This document shows, piece after piece, positions 46,961 through 57,206 of a stretch of 64,000 bases of DNA (positions within the stretch are counted from its first letter, which is position 1; each line of letters opens with the position of its first letter). This DNA comes from Adenophora triphylla var. japonica. Its lineage: Eukaryota; Streptophyta; Magnoliopsida; Asterales; Campanulaceae. Below the pieces are notes generated by a model, which was not told the DNA's origin, made no database searches, and worked only from the letters and a program-made list of their open reading frames with translations. The stretch is taken from positions 186,001 to 250,000 of the forward strand of contig JAFEMH010000166.1 in NCBI GenBank assembly GCA_022495995.1, read 5' to 3'. The translations under genes and the position numbers were made by a program.

Positions 46961-48213
46961 TACACTCAGTTACCGAATACTGAAGGATGGCGAGGCCTCT
47001 TTCAAAAATGAAGAGGGAATATAAAGAAGGAATCAAAGCGAAAAGTCTCTCGGCCACAGGCGGCTCGCCTCCCATTATGTTCTTTTGGGAAACATGTTAT
47101 ACAAAAAAGCGTTATCAAGGCCCCCTCTGCGATGTATCGGCAAACAAGAGGCTACCGAACTCATGAAAGAAATACATGGTGGTACTGCGGCCCTCACATG
47201 AATGCTCGAGCTCGATGCAAATCATGCGAGAATGGGGTACTTTTGGATCTCCATGGAAACCGGCGCATCCGGTTCGTCAAAAGGCTGCGACAAATGTCGG
47301 CGATACTCAAATCTTAATCACTTGCCTCCTCACGAGTTATCTTGCATGACAACCCCTTGGCCTTTCGTCACTTGGGGAATTGATGTCATAGGCAAAATCA
47401 CACCATCGGGCGATATGACCACGAGTTCGTCACTGGTAGCCGTGGATTATTTCACCAAGTGGGTTGAAGCGAAGTCCTACAAAATCCTCAATTCAAAGAA
47501 AGTTGCCCTCTTCATCAAAGAAAACATCATGTGCAGATACGGGTTGCCGGCGAAATCATCTCGAGATAATGGATCCCACTTCGAAGGGAATGTGAAAAGC
47601 TGGCGGAATTCCGAATAACCCGTCACAAGTCATCTCCCTACGGGCCCCAAACCAGCGGAGCCGTCGAGGCAGAACAAGACTCTGGAAAATATCATCCGGA
47701 AAATGGCTGTCCAAGGCGAGATTGGCCCGAGAAGTTACACTGGCACTGCTGGGGCTACTGAGAACATCGGGTCGAACGGCAAGCGGGAAACACCGTTTGC
47801 CCTCACATACGGAATGGAAGCCGTACTCCCAATCGAGTGGAAATACCTCGCTCAGGTATCTGCTGGAAAGCCAGATCAACGAGGTCGAATGGCTCCAGAG
47901 TCGCCATGACGAATTGGCCCTACTAGACGAACGCCGATTGAAGGCCATGGAACACATCCGGGCCTACCAAGGAAGAATGGCTAGAGCCTTCGACAAGAAA
48001 GTAAAGCATCGGGAAATCCGAGAAGGGGATCTCGTTTTAAAAGAAAAGCCCCCAGTCCGTATCAACCCCCTCGGCAAATGGGAGCCTGTATGGGTCGGGC
48101 CATATGTCGTCCAGAAGATCTTCTCCGGAGGAGCCATGCAACTTGCAGACCTCGACGGGAATCCCTTTGTACACCCAGTAAATGGTGACAAGCTGCGCAG
48201 ATACTACGCGTAA
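46961..48213 (+). pseudogene. Ogre-like integrase (frameshifted)
   Basis: Zinc-finger remnants near 47130-47310 (ELMKEIHGGT, HMNAR, CDKCRRYSN). Core: WGIDVIGKITP, VDYFTKWVEAKSYKILN, RDNGSHFEG, and a Glu segment near 47665 in a further frame. C-terminal part reads cleanly from about 47870: NEVEWLQSRHDELALLDERR, RAFDKKVKHREIREGDLVLK, KWEPVWVGPYVVQKIFSGGA, ending DKLRRYYA at TAA 48211-48213. The GPY module in VGPYVV is intact. Confidence 0.82.
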
Positions 48214-48792
48214 AACAAAAAAAAAAGAAGAAAGAAGGAAAAGTGCTAAAAGAGTAATACCCAACTAGGTTGAAAACCCGAGAAGGGCGGCCTAGGTAAA
48301 AAACAGGGTTGCACCAAAAAAACAAAAAACAAAAAAAAAAAAAAACAAAAAAAAAAACAAAAACAAAAAAAAAAAAAAAAAAACAACAAAAAAAAAAAAA
48401 AAAAGAGTTCACCGGGTTGAACTACGAAGACTGAGCTCCTCAAAATGAGGAACGTAGGCGGCGGAAACGGTTCGGTCTAAAGCACAAATAAAAGCCATAC
48501 TTTGGCATCAATACAATTGATCGAGACCATGAAAGCGTCTCCAAAAACTCTAAAGCAATTCAAATATGCATTACAAGTTAAAAGCTCTTTGATGAGTCTA
48601 AGCCCGATTCATTCCTACAGCGGCAACTGCTAAAGAAAACTAAGATACATAATCAAACTAATGTGTACGCCATGACAAGAAAGGGATACTCGGAAACCTC
48701 GAGTCACTCCAAGCCACTCGTGCTTGGCCTCTCCCCTCTTCTTCCCCCTTCGAGTCTTCTTTTACGAGCAGGGAAAAATGTCGGTGTTCCTC
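48214..48792 (+). other. Ogre-like post-integrase spacer with A-rich tract
   Basis: Starts with AGGTTGAAAACCCGAGAAGG and GGCGGCCTAGGTAAAA, a segment I recall as common after integrase in plant Tat elements. An interrupted poly(A) of about 100 bases (48309-48404) follows, then a GAACTACG...GAGGAACGTAGGC hairpin (48419-48459). No sense gene. The A tract lies downstream of the antisense unit, as T-rich sequence on that strand. Confidence 0.65.
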
Positions 48793-50196
48793 CTACCAAG
48801 CTACTGGTATAGGGACGGGGTCTATCAAACCGGCCTCTGTCGGGGCCTTAGTAGCCCTAGCGTCATCCCTCATCTCCTGTAACCTAGGCGGTAGCATAGG
48901 AGCCCTCCTCTCCTGTCTCTTGACGTAAGCCTCATAATCGGTCACGGCGTCTCCGCTCTGTCATGAGGGTTGGCCCTCGCCTCGGCCCTCCTCCTCTCGA
49001 AGCGATCGGGTCCTCCGCACCCACAATGGCCTCACGCCGTCTCAAAATAGCCACCTGAGTCTCTCCCGGATGCCTCTCATACCAATCCAGTACCAAGTGG
49101 TCGGGAACACCGGTCTCGGACGCTGAGAATGACCCGAGGAGGAAAGGCATCATACCTCCATGCTCGGGAAAGAAATGGAAACAGCGAGGGATCATCCATA
49201 GAAACGAGCCACCACCACTGGTGGCTATATCATCAAAGCCCTCCAAAGGAACTGCTCCAGGCCAAAGCGTCTCGGAACTAAAGCCGGAATATAGAAGCTA
49301 GGCGAAAGCCCGGAAGCATGACCACGGGAGACCCGTCTGAAGCACTCTTGCGAGTCTCCACCCGCCAATGAGGCACCGACCATCGATATCTTCGGTCGCG
49401 ACCCGCCATCCAACGCTCCCACGAGCCACGATCATCAAAATCTACATCAACACCTCTCTGGCAAAAGTCCAAGGCACGATCATATCGAGAGGTTTCCCGA
49501 AGAACCCCCAAACGCTCCATCGGCCACGGGGTCAAGAGGAGCGGGCTGCCCCGTGCATATACCGCCTTCCGGTAGCTAATCTATCGAGAGCATGAAAAGT
49601 CTCCCCAGAATCAAAGGAACGACATCTACGCCGGGCGACGGTGAACGACGACATCCGGCGAGATCGATGGCGGATCCCGAAGGAATAGACCATGAACGGG
49701 GTGCCAAACATACAAAGTGCAAAGGCATCCCAATAGGCATCATCCACCAAACCTAGGCCCCTAAATCTGTCGGGAAGACCGGAAATATCGAAATGATCGG
49801 GACCGCGGATCATACCTTGCGCTTCCTCAGGGGAAAGATGAAGGAGGACGCACAATCTGTCGGCAAAAGAAGCCCCTCGGGCAAAGGGAACCGCTATCTC
49901 TTCCACCTCCGGACCTCCAAGCAAGGCCCGAAATTCTTCGACAGTCGGAACAATCTCGTTGAAGGAAAAGCAAAAGACATGCCTTCTAGTATCCCAAAAT
50001 GAAGAAGAAGCTCTTAAGAGGTCATAATCCAGGAATCAATTCTTTGAGAGACCATAAGCATCGTATCTTGTACCTTTCTTCAAAGAAGAACCTCCTCTCA
50101 TGCATGATTTCCCAGGGACCAATCCTTGAACTTGTTGAAGAATGACATTTGGGACTCTTGGGACAATTTTGATGGAGCTTTTCTAAAGTTTTCCAT
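48793..50196 (-). pseudogene. Antisense unit 1 of the Ogre-like element, DUF7745-like
   Basis: Minus-strand ATG at 50196 (MENFRKAPSK) to TAG at 48793-48795. Near residue 60 it reads DLLRASSSFWDTRRHVFCFS then FNEIVPTVEEFRALLGG. This matches the pattern of plant DUF7745 proteins (a 'FWDP..RCFTF' strand then 'VPTLEEY..LLG'). Further on: LVDDAYWDAFALCMFGTPFM, GETFHALDRLATGRR, W..PHWRVE, RRFGLEQF, in the family's order. The C-terminus (DYEAYVKRQERRA ... LQEMRDDARATKAPTEAG) is charged and may coil. At least four frame changes. Function of the family is unknown; it is found in many plant repeats. It has its own upstream palindrome at 50324-50333. Confidence 0.62.
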
Positions 50197-50291
50197 GGTT
50201 TTCTCTCTTTCTCCCGAAAATGGGTGTTGGGAATTTGGAGGTTGAAGAGGATATTTGAATTTGAAATAAAGCAAGACCAGTGCGAACCAAA

Positions 50292-50333
50292 ATTAAAGGA
50301 CAGGTGTCGAGATGCGGTCCCCATCCGCGCGGA
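50292..50333 (-). promoter_or_regulatory. Candidate promoter of antisense unit 1
   Basis: Palindrome TCCGCGCGGA at 50324-50333. 26 bases downstream on the minus strand is TTTAAT (50292-50297), a weak TATA-like box about 95 bases before the ATG. The flank GATAGGATTGC (plus strand) is shared with the unit 2 promoter at 53742-53752. Confidence 0.5.
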
Positions 50334-50654
50334 TAGGATTGCTTTCCAAAAAAAATCTGCAACAGTCCAAGCTGCTACACCAAAAGAGGAATATTCCGTC
50401 CCGGTTGCTCGAAACTTGTGCAAAAACCTCCCCAAACCAGTCCATATACCAAACACCCTTGCAAAAAAAAAAAACCAAGGCTCATGCAACACTGCATTCA
50501 TATGGCATTGCATTCATAAAATAAAATCCTAAATTATTACATTCCAAAAAAAAAAGAGTGTGCATAAAAAAAAAAACAAACAAACATAAATAAAATCCTA
50601 AATTATTACATCCAAAAAAAAAAAGAAAAAATGTGCATAAGTTGTACAAATCTA
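50334..50654. other. Spacer between antisense units, low complexity
   Basis: A-rich (plus strand). Contains a two-unit direct repeat carrying AAATCCTAAATTATTACAT and a GTGCATA (about 50522-50640). No gene seen. Confidence 0.6.
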
Positions 50655-53574
50655 AATCTCAATCTCAAATCTCAAAAAAAAAATCAATCGGAGTCTCCGG
50701 CGCCGATGTCTCCCCGGCCCCTCTTGCGACTCGGGCCCGCCTCCTCGGGAGCCACGAAAATCTCGGGCTCGAGAATCGTCCTCGTCTCCGAGAAAGAGGC
50801 TCATCGGGACCAACCGGCACGCTACGATAGGGCAAGCCGAGATCTGCGAAAAAATCGTATCCAGAAGGTGAAGGCGTCGGACTCTGGACGTACGAAGACG
50901 ACCCGCCATGTTGCCATACGTGTCCACTGCCCGTGTGGATCCCGAGAATGACGTGATCCGAAGGCGGCAGCGCGGGGATCAAGGAGAGGAGACGAGAGGA
51001 GTCTCTGAAGAAGTCTACGGCGAATAGGGGAAGCCTCCGTCGACGGGCGCCGGCCGTGGTCGCCTCGCTCTAGCACGAGGAGCCCATGGCGACCATCCTC
51101 TGATGAATCTCTTGGCCCCGATCACTTGCTTCGTCGGCTTCTCGACGACCACCTCCAGCGCACAAAAGCAAAAGCGTCAAAAAAAAAGAGGTGATGCTAA
51201 AGATGATGAAACAAAAGAAAGAAAAGAAGGGGAAAAGGTGAAGCCATACCTTCATACCGGACGAGGCCGGAAAGCTCGTGGAAGTCGCTCGGGTGAGGGA
51301 TCTGCACCCTCAATCGGACCCCATCCTGGATATAGGAAAAATCCGTCCGAGGGTACCGCGGGATCCCAAGCCCCTCCTATCCGGAACACTGAGGCATCCT
51401 CGGCCTCCTCAAGACGAATGTCGCATATGGCTCAATCGCCACGAAATCCGAGAAGTCTTTGGCCGGCTCGGTAATCATCCCAGTCACGGACCGATCGCTC
51501 GGGTGCATCATATCGACGGGAGGCTCCACCGGTGTCCTCAAAGGCGAATTCACGCCATGCTTTGGCGCGTCACCCTCTCTCCCGAGATAATATGCATCGC
51601 GAGTCGGACCCCTCAAAATCCTCCCATTTGCCACAGTCCGGATCTCGGCGCCCTTCGGTGCGCCACCTCAAGCGATCCCGGGGAAGAATATCATCCCCTC
51701 ATCTGTCTCGGCCTCCGTCAAAGGAAGGCAATCCGCGTACACGAGTCGTACGCCCCCTGGAGCTTATCTTCTCCCGGGCATGCTTGGACCAAGGCGCATG
51801 GCCGGATACGCCCGGCGTACTCCGCCGGCTGCCGCCACATCGTGACGTGGAAAAACTCCAACGCCCATACTGCGAAAGGTAAAAATCCAATCAATCCGGT
51901 GCAAAAGAAAAGTGCGTGCTCAAAAAAAAAAAAAAAGGAGGGAAAGCAAAAAGAGAGCTTATACCTCCAGGGCAAACTCAAAGCGGTACAAAGAGCTCAT
52001 GGCCTTCAGTACCTATCAAGAGCAAAATAAAGCTCTGCCGGCCCGGCCTCTCCCCACGAGACATCTCCGGCCGTCTCCATGTCCTCCAAGGACCTCAACA
52101 AGGCAAAGGCTGCCGTCCCCTCGGCATGTCCAAAGAGCGTGCTCGAAAAAGCAAACCACAAGAAGGCCACGGCAATCGATCGGCGCCTATCCTCTCCTCC
52201 CGGCCTCGTAACTCGCTATGGTCTCCACGATCTTGCCGTAGACCACGGCATACTCCATCCCCATCCCCTTTTTGGGAATAGGGAAAATCCCGAAGAGCAC
52301 AACGGATCGGCATCGCTGTAGCCATCCCGCCACTCAATCTTTGCGTCCATTAAAGGACGGGCCCGTAATCGCGGCATAGTCGGAGGCGTAGCAGTAGCCT
52401 CGCCCCGAAGAAGTGGAAGGTGTGGGTCGCGTCCCACCAATGCTTTGCGCGAGCAAACATCAAGCCCTTGCTCTTAGGGAACTTGACCGGTCCCCTCGAA
52501 GCACTCGACAAACTCCCGAGCCCCGTCTCGACAACAATGCTGTCTCGGACTCGGCAAAGCTCCTCGGCCCGCATTCGGAAGCCGGTCCCACAAGTCAATC
52601 ACGGACTCCACCGATCCTCGAGTCTTCATTTTGTTCACTGCTCCGTCACAAAACGGTTTCCGCCACCAAAAAAAAAAAAAGAGAGAAAATGTCAAAAAAA
52701 AAAAAAAAATTTGCATTTGCACAAAGAAAAAAAAAGAAAGCATACACATGCATTAAAAAAAAAAAATTTCGACAAAGATAACGGCATACAATGAGCATAG
52801 CCCCATTTTCTCGCATAAAAGAAAACAGTTTTCAGCAAGTCCCAATGCATTCTTCAAAAAAAAAAGATGCATTCCTACGGAAGTAAAAACTCCGTCCCAT
52901 TTTCATAAAATAATATGCATATCATCCATCATCTCAAAAAAAAATAAAAAATTTTGCATACATGCATATCATCCATCTTACATGCAACGGGAGGAAAAAT
53001 CCGTCCCACTTTTCAAAAAAAATATATCCTAAACATACATACATCCCATATTGGCAAAATGCCCATTCTTTCCAAACAAAATGCATGCATCATTCATCAA
53101 TATCAATATTCAATTTCAAAAAAAAAAAATCATCATCATCATCAACATGCAATATTCAATTTCAAAAAAAAAATCAATCACAATTTTCGAATTTTCACAT
53201 GCAATTTTCGAATAAAAAAAATGGCGAAAATGCCAATTCTTTTTCCCAAGCAAAATGCACATTTTGGGTTACTCACATAATCATCAAGATTCAAAGACAA
53301 TGAACATGCAATATTCAATTTCAAAAAAAAAAAAATTCAAAAATCACCCAAAATTCAAATTTCAAACAAGAAATCAACAAAGGGATCAAAGGGTTTCAAA
53401 GTATACCGTTCGGAGATTCGAATCCGAAGCCCAATGTTGCCAAGCATCGGGGTAATGCTCCTCCGCAACCGATTGCGAAAGATTGTAATGCCTCCTCATC
53501 CGGACGAGCTCCAATCGCCTCTCCGCTACCGGGCCACGTCCTTGACCTTGAAAAGCGCCTTCCCCGTGTTCCAT
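50655..53574 (-). pseudogene. Antisense unit 2 of the Ogre-like element, multi-exon, plant-mobile-domain-like
   Basis: Exon 1 is 53574-53407: 56 codons (MEHGEGAFQGQG ... LRT) ending exactly at a GTATAC donor. A long T-rich gap follows, then an exon at about 52660-51965 with FFEHALFGHAEGTAAFALLR and DMETAGDVSWGEAGPAELYF, resembling the 'LF...YL..L.D.....SWG.A.LA.LY' pattern of the plant mobile domain (aminotransferase-like). A 95-base intron (51964-51870, GTATAAG...TTTCGCAG) leads to VWALEFFHVTMWRQPAEYAG. A second intron of about 90 bases (51249 to about 51160) leads to LEVVVEKPTKQVIGAKRF and a Pro/Ser/Arg-rich tail. Frame corrections are required within exons, so the domain call is tentative and function unknown. 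Confidence 0.5.
51870..51964 (-). other. Antisense-strand intron in unit 2
   Basis: Begins GTATAAGCTC, has a 15-base T run and ends ACCTTTCGCAG on the minus strand. Length is 95 bases, typical for a plant intron. The T-richness contrasts with the GC-rich exons on both sides. Confidence 0.55.
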
Positions 53575-53705
53575 TGCTCAAAAAATCGAAGAAATCGGAG
53601 GATTTTGAAGCTTTTTGAGCAACAATGGCGGATTCTCTCGGTTTCTCTCTCTCTGCTCTCGTCTGTTTCAAAACTGAATGGGGAAGAAGAAAAGGGCGTT
53701 GGCCC

Positions 53706-53744
53706 TAATTAATACCCCTGGTTTTCAAACCCTATCCGCGCGGA
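53706..53744 (-). promoter_or_regulatory. Candidate promoter of antisense unit 2
   Basis: Palindrome TCCGCGCGGA at 53735-53744, then 20 bases, then TATTAATTA (minus strand, 53706-53714), about 130 bases before the ATG at 53574. Leader between them is pyrimidine-rich, as in real plant 5' leaders. Confidence 0.55.
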
Positions 53745-53869
53745 TAGGATTGCAAGGGTCAAAATGACCCTTTTGCCCCTTAAAATTCCAGGACTCTGCA
53801 ATTCAGTCCCCAACTTGACAGAGTTAACCAAAGTTAACCAAAGTCAGCCCCTTGTCAAGAAAATCATTC

Positions 53870-54760
53870 CCGGCAGTCAAACGTAAGACCGAGTGCCCCG
53901 AGAAAGATAACGGATCCCGTATCTTTCATCAAAATCTTCCCCGGCAGTCAAACGTAAGACCGAGTGCCCTGAGAAAGATAACGAGATCCCGTATCTTTCA
54001 TCAAAATCTTCCCGGCAGTCAAACGTAAGACCGAGTGCCCGAGAAAGATAACGAGATCCGTATCTTTCATCAAAATCTTCCCCGGCGATCAAGCGTAAGA
54101 CCGAGTGCCCGAGAAAGATAACGGATCCCGTATCTTTCATCAAAATCTTCCCGGCGGTCAAACGTAAGACCGAGTGCCCGAGAAAGATAACGAGATCCCG
54201 TATCTTTCATCAAAATCTTCCCGGCGATCAAAGCGTAAGACCGAGTGCCCCGAGAAAGATAACGAGATCCGTATCTTTCATCAAAATCTTCCCCGGCGGT
54301 CAAAGCGTAAGACCGAGTGCCCCGAGAAAGATAACGAGATCCCGTATCTTTCATCAAAATCACCCCGGCGATAAACGTAAGACCGAGTGCCCGAGAAAGA
54401 TAACGAGATCCCGTATCTTTCATCAAAATCATCCAACGGCGATCAAACGTAAGACCGATCTCCCGAGAAAGATAACGAGATCCCGTATCTTTCATCAAAA
54501 TCTTCCGGCGGTCAAACGTAAGACCGAGTGCCCGAGAAAGATAACGAGATCCCGTATCTTTCATCAAAATTACCCCGGCGATCAAACGTAAGACCGAGTG
54601 CCCCGAGAAAGATAACGGATCCCGTATCTTTCATCAAAATCTCCCCCGGCAGTCAAACGTAAGACCGAGTGCCCCAAGAAAGATAACGAGATCCCGTATC
54701 TTTCATCAAAATCATCCAACGGCAGTCAAACGTAAGACCAATTTCCCAGACGAATACGTC
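53870..54760 (+). repeat. Tandem array of about thirteen 70-bp units
   Basis: Each unit contains GTCAAACGTAAGACCGAGTG, CCCGAGAAAGATAAC and CCCGTATCTTTCATCAAAATC. Units differ mainly at two spots: GGCAGTC/GGCGATC/GGCGGTC and AACGGATCC/AACGAGATCC. It lies between antisense unit 2 and the 3' LTR. Tandem repeats in this position are characteristic of Ogre-type elements. No spacers, so not CRISPR. Confidence 0.88.
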
Positions 54761-55459
54761 TGATTTTTCCCAGCAAAGGCTAACGAAATCCCCAGCAAAA
54801 TTAACGGAATCCCAAAAGCCAACGGAATCTCGAGTAGTTCTCGAACTACGAAAGGGCTTGATTCCCACTAGGGATACGTAGGTAGCCTATCATTAGGAAT
54901 CCAGCCCCTCGACCAAAACGGTCACCCTATCCTTCGGCGAGACAAAGTCCACCGAAAGGCCATTTCAAATTAAGGTCCGGCGCCTAAAAAGCCATCATCA
55001 TCAAGGTTCGAGGCACCTAAACGCCATCATCAAGGTCGAGGCACCTAAAAAGCCATCTCAAGGTTCGAGGCACCTAAACGCCATCTCCAAGGTTTGAGGC
55101 ACCTAAGACGCTATCACTAGGAAAGCGATAAATCGCAATCATCCCCAGCGAGACCGAAAATGGTCATTCCTATCCCCAGCGGAGCGGATAGCCATCGGAC
55201 CGAAAATGGTCATCTCTTATCCCAGCGAGTTTCTTTCCGAAACGGCAGCGTAGAACTCGCTCATCGGGTTCGAGGCACCTAAAACGCCATCATCTCCGGG
55301 GTCGGACCCGAACTACGGCAGCTTGATTCCCACTCGGGATACGTAGGTAGCCTATCGCTAGGTTCGGCCACCCGATCACTCGATCATCCCGCCAAATATG
55401 GAGCCTTACTCTTATCGACGACCCGCTTCCTTCGAAAGCGCCGTCGCCGAGGGGCTCTT
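54761..55459 (+). repeat. Ogre-like 3' terminal region with short repeats
   Basis: Repeated GAGGCACCTAAA-CGCCATC units (about 54980-55110 and 55271). Two copies of a GAACTACG ... GATTCCCAC ... GGGATACGTAGGTAGCC segment (54843-54890 and 55310-55355), which I recall as conserved at the 3' end of plant Tat/Ogre elements. A short purine stretch, CGAGGGGCTCTT, precedes the 3' LTR. Confidence 0.7.
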
Positions 55460-57201
55460 TGTAAGTGCTCCATTTTGAGCTTGTTAGAATTTTCGTTAGA
55501 AAATTAACGAAAGTTATAACATTTCTAACAATTCCTAACAATCCTAACTTTTCTAACAAAGTGAGGGTAAAATGGGCATTGTTATTTAAGGTTAAACCTT
55601 AAAAAGAATCTTAAAAAAGAAAAACGAAAGAATAAAACCACAAATAGAAATCTTTGGAAACATAATCTGTTTGGTCAATTTGAATTTTGAAAAGAAATAT
55701 TCCCCTTGTCCAAAGCTGGAGCCTGCATTTAATGAACGATTGCACGGCGGGGACTTGTCCGCGCGGATGAGTTTGCATTTTCAGGAGGGCTATAAATTGA
55801 GCCCTCCGAGTCACAAAAATAAGGAGGAACAACACATTTTGCACCGAACCTCTGGCGAAATATAGAGAGAAAACAGTGAGAATTCACTTGAATTGTCACC
55901 ATTTTCTCTCAATCTTTCCCAACTCATACTCATCCACTCACTCTCATATTAAAGCCCTAAACACTCATACACTCAAGCCAAACACTCAAGAACAGAAGGA
56001 AGATTGGTAAACCCTCCTCTTCCTAACCCTAAATCTCATCCATGCATGCATCTTCAAACTACAAAATGTAGTTCTTTCATCTTCTTGCTCTAGATCTAAG
56101 AAGATCACCATGGAAGACCATCTCCATGGATGATCTTCTACAAAGATCAAAATTATTTTCAAGTTTTCTTACTTTCTTGCAAAGAAAACTCATTTTCAAA
56201 ACCCTAAAAACCATTTTCAAGCATCAAATCTCATTTTCAAAGGATAAAAATCCCTTCCCAAGCAAATGAAATGCTTAGTCCTAATGTACCCCAAGGATGG
56301 TTTGGTATAGTTGATTCACCACTAAAATGTCTAGTGATCACTAACCAAAACCTAGGGAAATGGGGACAAGCATGGATGCAAAACCCCCCCTTAAAATCAT
56401 ATTTTCTTTCTTGAGAAGTTGCTGTCCAGTAGCAATTTTCTCAGACCTCAGTCCATGGTCTTAATTTTTGGACACAGATGAACTTGGAATTTGGTGTTGA
56501 CTACAAAACACTTTTGTAGCCAACATCCAGAGCTTTCCAGACATATTTTTACTTTATTTTTTGGGTGAGTAAAACTCCTCTTTTCAAATTTTCTTTCAGA
56601 GGCTAGTTCATCAGCTTCTGGGAATCCAGATCTCATATCTGAGGTTTCCAGAAGGTTTTGACCCCTCAAATCTTCTCCAAAATGGAAAATTCCTTCGCAC
56701 AAACTTTATTTAAGGTGTCTAGAACAACTTTCATTCTCTGAGTTTATCCAGATTATGAAGTTTTAAGACCCTTGAATCCATTTCAAAATCAAAGGTCCAC
56801 TGCCTTTTTCATTCTGGCAGAAATGGCTCTCAACTTCAAAAGGTCTTTTGAGTACCAAATCTCAATCCAAAAATCTTCCAAAAAATCATGGGATCAGTTT
56901 AAAGTCTTAAAAAGATATCACAATTTTTACTTTTCTGAGTTTCAACTTATTTTGGCCAAACACACACACACACACACACACACAAATGATTTTCAGCTTG
57001 GAAGACTCGTTTTACGAGGCGCGTCGGGTGCACACTAACGTCCTTCCCGACGCGTAACATGACCTCCGAACCTAAATCTCTGATCTCGGGCTTTTTTCAA
57101 AGTTTTGGCCCTCAAAATTAAAATGGCGTGGCGACTCCGTTTTCGTTGATTTTCTTTTAAACAAAAAAATGGGAAAATTTTCGGATACACACATCATCAC
57201 A
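55460..57201 (+). repeat. Ogre-like 3' LTR
   Basis: Starts TGTAAGTGCTCC and ends ACATCATCACA, 1742 bp. Nearly identical to the 5' LTR across the AT-rich part. CA microsatellite near 56960 is expanded. Promoter module at 55758-55797. Confidence 0.92.
55758..55797 (+). promoter_or_regulatory. Ogre-like 3' LTR promoter module
   Basis: TCCGCGCGGA (55758-55767), 23 bases, TATAAAT (55791-55797), as in the 5' LTR. Transcription from here would read out toward the Athila 3' ORF. Confidence 0.6.
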
Positions 57202-57206
57202 CCATG
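57202..57206 (+). repeat. Target-site duplication CCATG, right
   Basis: Exact repeat of 39005-39009. Athila spacer resumes after it. Confidence 0.92.

Larger units (their letters stand above)
39010..57201 (+). mobile_element. Ogre-like (Tat-lineage) giant retrotransposon, 18.2 kb
   Basis: LTRs 39010-40742 and 55460-57201, arginine-tRNA primer site as in Ogre elements, protease with VLVDNGSSVNVLP, Ogre-type RT, RNase H, aRNH and integrase. A 7-kb 3' region carries two antisense units and tandem repeats. Internal length is 14.7 kb. I could not find a capsid domain in the gag position. LTRs are very alike in their AT-rich parts; most differences are at CAG/CTG in 39180-39370. It is inserted in the Athila spacer. 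Confidence 0.88.

Noticed and set aside
48309..48404. Poly(A) tract as the tail of a retroposed mRNA
   Set aside because: Interrupted by many C bases, no target duplication around it, and the sequence before it is normal Tat post-integrase spacer.
48062..48443. Phe-rich minus-strand ORFs as membrane proteins
   Set aside because: They are direct translations of the A-rich tract on the opposite strand.
53870..54760. Regular repeats as a CRISPR-like array
   Set aside because: Units abut with no unique spacers, and the context is a plant retrotransposon.
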